Made by a program: the position numbers and the translations under genes. Under the pieces are notes generated by a model. The model was not told the DNA's origin. It did not search any database and saw nothing but the letters and a program-made list of their open reading frames with translations. DNA of 64,000 bases from JAVJSU01 sp040219275 (GTDB lineage Bacteria; Chloroflexota; Anaerolineae; Aggregatilineales; Phototrophicaceae), in assembly GCA_040219275.1 (NCBI GenBank), contig JAVJSU010000006.1:62001-126000 (forward strand). Direction: 5' to 3'. Of the stretch, positions 52,126 to 59,531 are shown piece by piece (the first letter of the stretch is position 1; the number at the start of each line of letters is the position of its first letter).

Positions 52126-52842
52126 CTAGCGAACTTGTCGGTCAGACCAGAGCGAATATCCTAGCCATGTCAGACCCAAGCCAACCGGAATCGTCACTAT
52201 CGACTCATAATCAGCAGGAAACATTGTGGCGACAGGAGCCAGAATAGTCCCGATGGCAAACAGTACACCTGCCGGGCGTGACAGAATGCCAGCACGGAAT
52301 GTTGCGATACCAAACAGCAGTCCACCGAACATATACAGGGGTCCTGATAGCATCCATAATGTCGGGAGGATTCCAAAGTCAATCTCACTGGCAGTGCTGG
52401 TAAATATCCCCATGAAGCCGTCCACATACATCGGTGCTATGGTCGCCAACTGTGGCAAAATAAAGGCTTCAATGAAGGAAAAGCACATCACCATCGCCAG
52501 CCAGAGGCTGACCATGACAAAACCTGCCAGACCAAGTAAACCAGTCTTTTCTGCTTGTCTGACATAGAGTCCCGTCATGCCGTACAGTCCGAAGAAGGAC
52601 AGGGCGATAGCAAAGATGTGAGCGATTTCCCAATCAGTAGTGGGAGCTGACGAAAGAACATTTGCTGGATGAAGTATTCCGACAAATATATAACTTATTC
52701 CTGCTACCAGTGCCGATAAACCTGCCAAATGGGTGAGTTTTGTTGTGGTCATCGTCATTTTGCCCGCTTTGATAGCGTTTTGCTGTCCGATATTCATGTG
52801 GTTGTCGTCTTCAATAACTGCGGTCTGCGTAATAGTACTCAT
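52126..52842 (-). CDS. multi-helix membrane protein of unknown function
   Basis: A 238-residue protein with a ~35-residue cytoplasmic N-terminus and about seven hydrophobic segments (LAGLSALVAGISYIFVGILHP, IFAIALSFFGLYGMTGLYV and others). Topology and length resemble the adjacent DUF4386 protein, so a distant relation is possible. I cannot name a family. TAAGGAGACAACCAC precedes ATG. It lies between the ~80-residue protein and DUF4386 in the right cassette. Confidence 0.7.
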   Translation of the reverse strand: MSTITQTAVIEDDNHMNIGQQNAIKAGKMTMTTTKLTHLAGLSALVAGISYIFVGILHPANVLSSAPTTDWEIAHIFAIALSFFGLYGMTGLYVRQAEKTGLLGLAGFVMVSLWLAMVMCFSFIEAFILPQLATIAPMYVDGFMGIFTSTASEIDFGILPTLWMLSGPLYMFGGLLFGIATFRAGILSRPAGVLFAIGTILAPVATMFPADYESIVTIPVGLGLTWLGYSLWSDRQVR

Positions 52843-52901
52843 GTGGTTGTCTCCTTATTTGAACGAATGTGTTAAGTATTTAGGTTTAATATCTGAATCA
52901 T

Positions 52902-53147
52902 CTATCTGGCTTCACTACGATTGACAGAGATCAACAGTAGTCCTAAATCACGGATTTTCTTTAGCAAACCATGTAAGGCGGCTTGATCAACTACTGTGCC
53001 ACTTAACAGTGTTTCGCCATTGTCTTCCAGTGTGATGGTCAAACCTTCAAACCAGTCTGCCCATTTTTTATCAAGGTGTCCCTTGATCCGAATCTCGTAA
53101 TGTCCGGGTTCGTGATGTTGCTCATTGGATGGGGGTGGTATCGTCAT
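52902..53147 (-). CDS. small protein, paralogue of the 39981 gene
   Basis: An 81-residue cytoplasmic protein with a short Pro/His-rich N-tail, then the shared core YEIRIKGHLDKKWADWF, NGETLLSG and DQAALHGLLKKIRDLGLLLISV. The matching residues with the 70-residue protein at 39981 are spread over its entire length. No known family is recognised. Its position as first gene after the right regulator and operator suggests a feedback or sensing role. The start is preceded by GAGGCGCAGA. Confidence 0.7.
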   Translation of the reverse strand: MTIPPPSNEQHHEPGHYEIRIKGHLDKKWADWFEGLTITLEDNGETLLSGTVVDQAALHGLLKKIRDLGLLLISVNRSEAR

Positions 53148-53232
53148 TCTGCGCCTCGTACATTATCCTCCTCTGGGTGAATCTCCAGATGCTTGTATAC
53201 GTTTCTTTGTTATAGAGAAGATACAGGTTAAT

Positions 53233-53264
53233 GTGGTGAGCAGGCATCACCATATATGGTGATT
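53233..53264. promoter_or_regulatory. right-cassette operator with different half-sites
   Basis: Three half-sites, GTGGTGA (53233), TCACCAT (53247) and ATGGTGA (53256), the last two forming the perfect 18-bp palindrome ATCACCATATATGGTGAT (53246-53263). Offsets 0, 14 and 23 are identical to the left-cassette operators, but the bases differ. It lies between the regulator stop (53360) and the next gene (start 53147). Confidence 0.7.
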
Positions 53265-53359
53265 GATGTGGTGATTCGTGATTAGAAGACTGTGGAGAAA
53301 AAAGCCCTGACATGTGATTCGACACATCGATCAGGGCAGAAAGTGGCGTTTGTGCTTGC

Positions 53360-56050
53360 TTACAACAAATGAAGTTCCTCAGCCCGACGAATTGCTGAGC
53401 GACGGTTGTTTACACCGAGCTTGGTGTAAATGTTCTTGGTATGGGTGCGGATGGTGTTCAAGGATACAACAAGTTCACGCGCAATATCTGGTCCGTCTAG
53501 ATCAGTTGCGAGCAAGCGAAGCACATCAAGCTCACGTTCGCTTAGTGGTTCGATTAAATTCTGATCGACTAATGGCTTGCTCTCAGGTTTATCAAAAGCT
53601 GTCAGGAGTTGGCGAACATAGCTTGGTCTGATGCCATGTTTTACGGCTTTTTCCAGCAGAGTCGACATGGCTGAACCTTCATCAATAAACATTCGGACAT
53701 AACCCTCTGGTTCGGCTAGCGTGAGGGCGCGTTCTAGTGGCACAAGTGCGGTAGACATATCACCCTGCATCTGGTGGGCTAGCGCAAGTAACACCAGAAT
53801 TTCGATGAGGCTTCTTGTTCTCTCGCCATCTTCTGCCGCTTGCATTAGACGCTCTAATAGTCCTATAGCCTCACGGACGAAGTGATCAGACTGATCGTAT
53901 TTGTACTGCGCCAAAAACACACGGGCTAGCGTGATATGTTCAAATTCTCGTAGATAACTCAGATCATCCTCAATAGATAGAGCCCGCTCACGCACCCATC
54001 CCAGCGCATCACCAAACCGCTCCTGTATGATCCATAGCCTCGTTTTCAATGCCGCGACAGGACGCACATTTGGGAAGAAGTCACTCACATACAGTCGTTG
54101 TGCCTCGTGGAGCAGGGCAAGTGCAGTGTCCAAATCGCCTTCAGCCTGCCGTAAACGAGCCATTACAACACGCCAACGATAGGGGTGTTGAGGGAATCCA
54201 GTGTGTTCTCCCTGCTCCTCACTTCTCAGCAGAAACTGTTTAGCAACCTGTAAATTGTTATACTCGCAGTTGATCTCACTCAGTCCCACGTACATATCCG
54301 CCGTTCCGCGCATTCGAGGCTCGCCATGATCAAACGCAAGTTGTAATCCCCGCTCATAGATACGCACTGCTTCGTGGAGACGACCTTGCACAATGCGTAT
54401 ATCCGCTAGTGCGAGTGTGCCACCGACTGCATCAGAGATATTTCCAGCTATCCTCAAATAATCCATCCCATCGGCAAACGCCCGATACGCTAGCTCAAGA
54501 TCACCGCTTGTCCAGGATGCAAGACCTAGGATTGCCGATGCCGATCCGTGTAGCACATGATCGTCCTCAGGTATAAGATCAAGCACTCGTCGGGCATATG
54601 TCACGGTGTTGGTCAGATTGCCAAGAACCAGCGACAGTCCGGCACGATATAAAGCGATCCAACCCGGAAGACGACTCAATTCCTGTTTATTCATGACAAT
54701 CATGTCTTCTGATTGTGTAGGTGTATCCAGCCATCGTTCAGCATTCCGTAAGCGTGTCTCAACGCTCTCAAGTTCACCGCAAGACAGTAAAGCTCCTACG
54801 TACTCCAAACTGAGAATAGGTCGAAGGTGGAATATATCGTCGGGGAGTGCTTTGAGCCATCCCAACAATGTGGATTCCTGTCTAGTTTGGCGCATAGCTG
54901 GTGCTGTTAATTCAACTAAGTTCGCGGCTCGCTCGAAATCTCTGGCGGCTAGGGCATGACGTATCGCATCGGTAGCTGATGCATTATGTTCATACCACTC
55001 ACTTGCCCGTATATGCAAAGTGGATACCTGATCGGTTTGCTCTGTCATCAAATGGGCATAAAGCACATCCGCAAAGAGGTGATGATAGCGATACCAGTGA
55101 CGCTTGTCATCCAGCGGAACAATAAAGAAGTTGCCCCGCACTAAAGCCTCTAAGCGTGCATTACTTCCCTGCTGACCGGTGACAGCATCACACAGTGAGC
55201 CATTCAAGCGGTCAAGAATAGCTGTTTGGAGCAAGAAACTGCGAATACCTTCGGATTGACGCTGTAGAACCTCCTCAACCAGATAATCTACGATGTAGTG
55301 GTTGTCTCCGGTGAAGGCTCTGACGAACTGAGCCACATCGTCGCGCCCACGCATGGAAAGAGCCGCCAGTTGCAGACCAGCAATCCAACCTTCGGTGCGA
55401 GTTTCCAGTGCGGCAATCTGTTCAGTTGAGAGGTCTAGCCCCATTACTTGCTTGAGAAAATCGGCGGCTTCACTATGGGTAAAACGTAAATCTACAACAC
55501 GCACTTCAGTCAATTGACCGCGCGCCCGTAAGCGTGCCAGAGGCAGATTGGGATCTTCACGGGTGGTGATGACAAGGTGCATCTGTGTTGGCAGATGATC
55601 GAGCAGAAAGATAAGCGCATCATCAATCTGTTTTGAATCAACACTATGATAGTCATCAAGCACATAGACAAAATTTTCGGGCATAATGGCGATTTCATTG
55701 ACAAGAACTGTCAAGACCGATTCAATTGGAGGTGGTTGAGGAGATTGAAGTACGGACAAAATCTCTTCGCCTATAGTTGATGCTATCGTCTGCAAAGCGG
55801 CAACAAAGTAAGTCAGAAAGTATGTGGAATCCTTATCTCCCTCATCTAGTGATAACCATGCCGTCGGACGGTCATTATTGATGACCCATTCGCTAACCAG
55901 TGTAGTTTTGCCAAAACCAGCGGGAGCGGCAATCAGCGTGAGTTTACCGCCTAGTCCCTCGTTCAGACGTTCGATCAAACGACGACGAAGGACTAGCTTC
56001 GTTCGGGGTGAGGGAATGAAAAGTTTAGTCGCTAAAATTGGTATGCTCAT
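53360..56050 (-). CDS. LAL (MalT-type) LuxR transcription regulator, right copy
   Basis: An 896-residue regulator. Walker A is APAGFGKTTLV, Walker B YVLDDYHS, followed by TPR-like helices and the LuxR HTH (LSERELDVLRLLATDLDGPDIARELVVSLNTIRTHTKNIYTKLGVNNRRSA). The recognition helix differs from the left copy (SLNTIRTHTKNI against AVDTARKHIKNI), which matches the different half-sites in the nearest operator. AGAGGGTTGT precedes ATG 56050. It probably responds to a small ligand and ATP. Confidence 0.92.
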   Translation of the reverse strand: MSIPILATKLFIPSPRTKLVLRRRLIERLNEGLGGKLTLIAAPAGFGKTTLVSEWVINNDRPTAWLSLDEGDKDSTYFLTYFVAALQTIASTIGEEILSVLQSPQPPPIESVLTVLVNEIAIMPENFVYVLDDYHSVDSKQIDDALIFLLDHLPTQMHLVITTREDPNLPLARLRARGQLTEVRVVDLRFTHSEAADFLKQVMGLDLSTEQIAALETRTEGWIAGLQLAALSMRGRDDVAQFVRAFTGDNHYIVDYLVEEVLQRQSEGIRSFLLQTAILDRLNGSLCDAVTGQQGSNARLEALVRGNFFIVPLDDKRHWYRYHHLFADVLYAHLMTEQTDQVSTLHIRASEWYEHNASATDAIRHALAARDFERAANLVELTAPAMRQTRQESTLLGWLKALPDDIFHLRPILSLEYVGALLSCGELESVETRLRNAERWLDTPTQSEDMIVMNKQELSRLPGWIALYRAGLSLVLGNLTNTVTYARRVLDLIPEDDHVLHGSASAILGLASWTSGDLELAYRAFADGMDYLRIAGNISDAVGGTLALADIRIVQGRLHEAVRIYERGLQLAFDHGEPRMRGTADMYVGLSEINCEYNNLQVAKQFLLRSEEQGEHTGFPQHPYRWRVVMARLRQAEGDLDTALALLHEAQRLYVSDFFPNVRPVAALKTRLWIIQERFGDALGWVRERALSIEDDLSYLREFEHITLARVFLAQYKYDQSDHFVREAIGLLERLMQAAEDGERTRSLIEILVLLALAHQMQGDMSTALVPLERALTLAEPEGYVRMFIDEGSAMSTLLEKAVKHGIRPSYVRQLLTAFDKPESKPLVDQNLIEPLSERELDVLRLLATDLDGPDIARELVVSLNTIRTHTKNIYTKLGVNNRRSAIRRAEELHLL

Positions 56051-56324
56051 ACAACCCTCTGCGGTTTCGATTCTGATGCAACTTTCTTGCCTGACGACTG
56101 ATAATTAGGGATGCTTAAGCCAATAAAAGCATGGGAAGCACTTAAAACGAAGGCTTATCAGGATTGGTTATTCTGAGATGCCTCCACTATGACTATTTTA
56201 CATTATTCCCATACCATTTACGCTCCATAGACTGTCTTGATAGATCTGAGATATATAATCTAAAGTGTCGTATAAGCCGATTATTCAACACATTTATAGA
56301 TTGAGCACCAAATGAGAAACTATT
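56051..56324. other. AT-rich leader upstream of the right LAL gene
   Basis: A 274-bp gap between the right regulator (minus) and the IS982 element. It should hold the regulator promoter, but no clear hexamers or half-sites were found. A 21-codon frame from about 56114 has no ribosome-binding site and is not called. Confidence 0.35.
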
Positions 56325-57226
56325 ACCGTGATTGCTAGTCGATGATATTGGTAAAGGCGAGAGCAATCAAACTCGCCCAAGCTTTCAGGTCAATACCGGA
56401 GTTGGTGCGTGCATGAAGTCGTTGGATGCCCATGGCTTCCAACTGAGAATAAACGGTTTCAATGCGTCTGCGATACAAGCGCAGGTCAAAATCATCTGCC
56501 CAAGTGTTGGGGGTCATGTTGTCACGACGCATGGAGACGAGGCGGACACCTGTATCTTCAAAAATGGTGCGTGCATCCTCGGCTGAAATATAGCCCTTGT
56601 CTCCAAACACGGTGGCACCAGGTGGGAGTAGATAAGCCAATTCGTGAATGGGTGTGAGATCATGCTCACTGGGAGGCAATAAATCGAAGGCAACCGGAAC
56701 ACGTTGGGGAGTACAAATCAGGTGCAAACGCCAGCCGAAAATCTTTTCTCGCTTGGCGGCACAGTAGCCACAGTAGGGCTTGCCACGCACTTTTTTACAG
56801 CGTCGAGCGCGCACGCGCTTGCAGACAGGTAAGGGCATACTGTCGATGATGAATACCTCACCGTGTGCGAATATTTCGCCCAGTAAGGTCACTATGCCGT
56901 AGAGCCAATCCCCCAGCGCGTGGAGCCGACGATTGAACCGGGAGACACTCAACGCGGGAATATCGCCTAAACGCACGAGAACACTTAAGGCACATTCATG
57001 ATGATTCTGGAAGTATTTTGCCGCCACAACAGCAACGATCAGCACTTCAGCCGCACTGACTGTGCTACGACCATCCTCTTGGTATCCATACGCTGTCCTC
57101 AGGTCTGCAATCACGCTATATGCCGTTACAATATAAGTATCGTTCATGTGGTTGCCTCGTCGAGTTTTGTTTGGTGACCTTATTCTAACGAAAACCGCAT
57201 GAACGTCATTAACTAGCAATCAGGGT
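56325..57226. mobile_element. IS982-family insertion sequence, intact
   Basis: A 902-bp element. The terminal inverted repeats are ACCGTGATTGCTAGT on the left and its mate, ending at 57226, on the right (rc ACCCTGATTGCTAGT), 14 of 15 identical. It is flanked by a 6-bp direct repeat ACTATT (56319-56324 and 57227-57232), the target duplication. One transposase gene fills it. The intact ends and duplication suggest recent movement. Confidence 0.9.
56335..57147 (-). CDS. IS982-family transposase
   Basis: A 270-residue DDE transposase from ATG 57147 with GAGG upstream. The longer frame to 57219 begins inside the right inverted repeat. The family signature FIIDSMPLPVCKRVRARRC-KK (first Asp), GYCAAKREKIFGWRLHL, VFGDKGYIS (second Asp) and YRRRIETVYSQL (Glu) are all present, so the protein looks active. 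It cuts the ends and catalyses transposition of the element. Confidence 0.92.
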   Translation of the reverse strand: MNDTYIVTAYSVIADLRTAYGYQEDGRSTVSAAEVLIVAVVAAKYFQNHHECALSVLVRLGDIPALSVSRFNRRLHALGDWLYGIVTLLGEIFAHGEVFIIDSMPLPVCKRVRARRCKKVRGKPYCGYCAAKREKIFGWRLHLICTPQRVPVAFDLLPPSEHDLTPIHELAYLLPPGATVFGDKGYISAEDARTIFEDTGVRLVSMRRDNMTPNTWADDFDLRLYRRRIETVYSQLEAMGIQRLHARTNSGIDLKAWASLIALAFTNIID

Positions 57227-57450
57227 ACTATTATGAATTTACAATCTGTGAAGTACACCATAAAAGCGAGAAGCCAGTTACGAATGTTTTCACGACCCAT
57301 AATCAAATAAAAGTCATTAACATCTGTACCATATGGTACTTGAATACACTTCACAGCTTGTGAAATGCTATTAATCCACGCGACGGCTCCTTGTCCTGCC
57401 GTATCTTCGTCCATACGAACGAAGATGCTAGGCGCAAGATGTGAACTCAT
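57220..57450 (-). pseudogene. Toprim-like gene with its 3' end replaced by IS982
   Basis: A 76-codon frame from ATG 57450 with Toprim-like VRMDEDTAGQGAVAW (DxDxxG type) and VPYGTDVNDFYLIMGRENIRNWL. It ends at a TGA within the IS inverted repeat. Removing the IS and one target copy lets the frame run on for about eight residues and stop. The IS therefore hit the last codons. Toprim domains of this type occur in primases and replication proteins of plasmids and phages. The start overlaps the preceding frame in an ATGA, and upstream sequence lacks the rest of a primase, so the protein is probably a fragment or a small standalone Toprim protein. Confidence 0.65.
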
Positions 57451-57578
57451 AGCATGAAAGTATCGCAGACAGCTAGCGTATCAAAATGGGTACAGAGCCT
57501 GCGACGTAGCTCCTCGGGTGTTAACTCGCCATCCAGTTGGCAAACAAACGCGTTTATTATGAACCCATCGGACCTCAA
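57447..57578 (-). CDS. possible 43-residue coupled small protein
   Basis: A short frame with possible TTG start at 57578 ending in TGA that overlaps the ATG of the Toprim gene (ATGA). It encodes a helical GELTPEELRRRLCTHFDTLA-type product. Translational coupling is the main support. Start codon and family are unknown, and it may be a remnant of the Toprim protein N-terminus in a shifted frame. Confidence 0.3.
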   Translation of the reverse strand: MRSDGFIINAFVCQLDGELTPEELRRRLCTHFDTLAVCDTFML

Positions 57579-57847
57579 TGGGATTGCGCAAGAGACTTCT
57601 TACAGGTAACAGGTGTGTGCAATTTCGGGTGACATCAACCCTTCAGACAGACTGATCACATCGTGTTCACATGTTAAAAGAACATATAAACTAAATCGTG
57701 ATATTATCATTTTGAAATACATTGTTTTGATTTTACATAGGCATAAATTATCAAAATCTACACGTTGATTAAAAGTGAAATTTCACCTCAACCGCATTTC
57801 AAAAATTCTGTTTAACCCCTATAGTCCATAAACTTTTTGTCCGCGTA
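57579..57847. other. AT-rich gap downstream of rep-like gene
   Basis: A 269-bp, strongly AT-rich stretch with a perfect 12-bp palindrome GTGAAATTTCAC (57775-57786). It lies next to the rep-like gene and could hold a replication origin, but no repeated iterons are evident. Confidence 0.35.
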
Positions 57848-59305
57848 TTAGATGCTCATCAGTAGTGCGCCATGATACGATTCCCGCGTCTGCTCGAACC
57901 GATCATCCGATTCCTGCCAGATCAATCGTTGAGAAAGATACGTTTCTGGAATATTCGTGACAGGATTATACGGCTCGAAAATCTGCACACCATGCCGCTT
58001 GCCGACATAAAAATAGCGCCGACGTTTCATGTCTCCATCACGTCGCCCGACCTTACGCAGGTAATCGCTACACGCATGAAAAGGATCAACTGAAGAACTT
58101 GCTTTTTGTGTGAAATACAGCTTACCAGAACTGGGCAACGCGGCATCCCCTATAGCACCACGCTGTTCGGCTTGCACAATTTCATGTTGAACTGCTTTCC
58201 TGATCTTCTTTGACTTGCCTGTTCGCGGATGTTGCTGGATAGATTTGTCGGCAATCGTATAAGTGTTTGGCAATCGCCACGCCGCAGAATGTGAGCCGTC
58301 TCGATTGAGTGTTAGATAGGCGTGTGCCGGAACATGGTCAGTAGAGGTGTCGTTTTGTTGGGCGTAATTTGCCTGCTTGCCGATGTGAGCGATTGTTTCC
58401 CACTTTAGCAGAGTCGGGATCGACACATCCCACAATGCACACATCATATCCCTGCTGATGGTGATGCCCTCACGCTCAGAGTCTTTGGTAATCATCCATG
58501 CGGCATAAAGCTGTGCGGATGATTCTTGCATACTTCCTGATAAATCGACCTCAACGCGGCGTTTTCCGGGTTTGTTGGTTTCGACGAGATGAGAGTGTCC
58601 AAGATTGACCGCTGTATTGACCAACTGTTTCGCCACACGCAATTGACCGGATAGATAAATGCGTCCTGTTTTCTTGTCGTGCGTCCAGTAGCCAAGATTG
58701 ATGCCTTCCTTTATAAGGCGACGACAGTGGCGTTTACTGGTTGCAACTCCTGCTTCATACCAGATCACTTCTAATTCATCACGCTCAATATGTCCATCAC
58801 CATCGTCAACCGCGTGACCATAAGCCCATGAACGAAATATACCAAATTGATCGACGACTTTCGCAATCCGTCCAGCTTCGGCATCAATAAGTACGGTCTG
58901 TTGGACGACTTTAATTTTGGCGAGTGCTTGTTCAGATTTGATTGAAGGAAGCGCAATTTGGCGAGGTCTTAACTGTGCATTCAGCCAGTCCATCTCATCG
59001 GGCGCGTGATGCTGAATGAAGTCGATTGCGCCCTGGATGTTGCCAATCTGAATGCGGATAAGCGCGAATTGACGGATCGTATGATCGGGATGAGGGTCTA
59101 TTTTGCGCTGTGTAGGTTCTTCGATTGGTTCGGCAGGTTGCTTCTTTAATAAGGCGGCAAGATCAGCGGAGAATTTACCCCCAAGTCGTGCTTCAATTTC
59201 ATCAGGCGCAGACGAACATTGCAATTCAGTCGATTGCAGATCATTCGGGCTATTTAGTTCCGCACATGGGCGCGTTGAACCTAGCTCAGTCCGTGCTGAG
59301 GTCAT
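57848..59305 (-). CDS. Rep-like protein of plasmid or element
   Basis: A 485-residue protein from ATG 59305, with AGGTGG 6 nt upstream. It has an N-terminal low-complexity region (to ~75), a helical middle with a likely winged-helix region (SKRHCRRLIKEGINLGYWTHDKKTGRIYLSG, ~195-225), further DNA-binding-like features, and a basic C-terminal region (RTGKSKKIRKAVQ). I cannot assign a named family. Its place directly downstream of parA-parB, with a leader that can encode an antisense RNA, suggests replication initiation or its control. Confidence 0.55.
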   Translation of the reverse strand: MTSARTELGSTRPCAELNSPNDLQSTELQCSSAPDEIEARLGGKFSADLAALLKKQPAEPIEEPTQRKIDPHPDHTIRQFALIRIQIGNIQGAIDFIQHHAPDEMDWLNAQLRPRQIALPSIKSEQALAKIKVVQQTVLIDAEAGRIAKVVDQFGIFRSWAYGHAVDDGDGHIERDELEVIWYEAGVATSKRHCRRLIKEGINLGYWTHDKKTGRIYLSGQLRVAKQLVNTAVNLGHSHLVETNKPGKRRVEVDLSGSMQESSAQLYAAWMITKDSEREGITISRDMMCALWDVSIPTLLKWETIAHIGKQANYAQQNDTSTDHVPAHAYLTLNRDGSHSAAWRLPNTYTIADKSIQQHPRTGKSKKIRKAVQHEIVQAEQRGAIGDAALPSSGKLYFTQKASSSVDPFHACSDYLRKVGRRDGDMKRRRYFYVGKRHGVQIFEPYNPVTNIPETYLSQRLIWQESDDRFEQTRESYHGALLMSI

Positions 59306-59371
59306 CACCCGCCACCTGAGAATCCTAAGGACGAGTCCCGACAGAAACGGAAAAAAGTTGGCGTTATGCAG

Positions 59372-59400
59372 TTGCAGGCGACGGGAGACTGTGATAGAGT
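59372..59400 (+). promoter_or_regulatory. promoter antisense to the rep leader
   Basis: TTGCAG (59372-59377) and TAGAGT (59395-59400) with exactly 17 bp between. It points opposite to rep and parB, towards the hairpin at 59438. Confidence 0.5.
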
Positions 59401-59428
59401 TTAAGTGCTTAAGTTAAATCTCTATCAC
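59391..59428. repeat. 9-bp inverted repeat in rep leader
   Basis: GTGATAGAG (59391-59399) pairs with CTCTATCAC (59420-59428), and the AT-rich spacer can extend the stem. It may be an operator, part of an origin, or a structured element of the leader. Confidence 0.5.
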
Positions 59429-59474
59429 CTTCGTCCCGCCCACCCGCGTATCTTCGAGTGGGCATTTGTTTTTT
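59407..59474 (+). ncRNA. candidate antisense RNA controlling rep
   Basis: A ~65-nt transcript is predicted from the promoter at 59372 to a terminator hairpin (GCCCACCCG 59438-59446 / CGAGTGGGC 59455-59463, one mismatch, then a T-rich run to 59474). It is complementary to the 5' leader of the rep mRNA. Plasmid copy-number control commonly uses such an RNA. No transcript data are available here. Confidence 0.45.
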
Positions 59475-59507
59475 ATGGTGGTTCCCTAGCTTGCATTAAA
59501 ACCTCCA

Positions 59508-59531
59508 AATTGTTGACCCGGGTCAACAATT
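59508..59531. promoter_or_regulatory. 24-bp perfect palindrome at parB stop (parS candidate)
   Basis: The half AATTGTTGACCC (59508-59519) is followed directly by its exact complement, giving a 24-bp palindrome without loop. It overlaps the parB stop codon. Such a site is a good candidate for the ParB-binding centromere (parS) or for a partition/rep operator. It does not match the chromosomal parS consensus. Confidence 0.6.

Noticed and set aside
56114..56179. 21-codon plus-strand frame
   Set aside because: No ribosome-binding site and no similarity to anything recognised.
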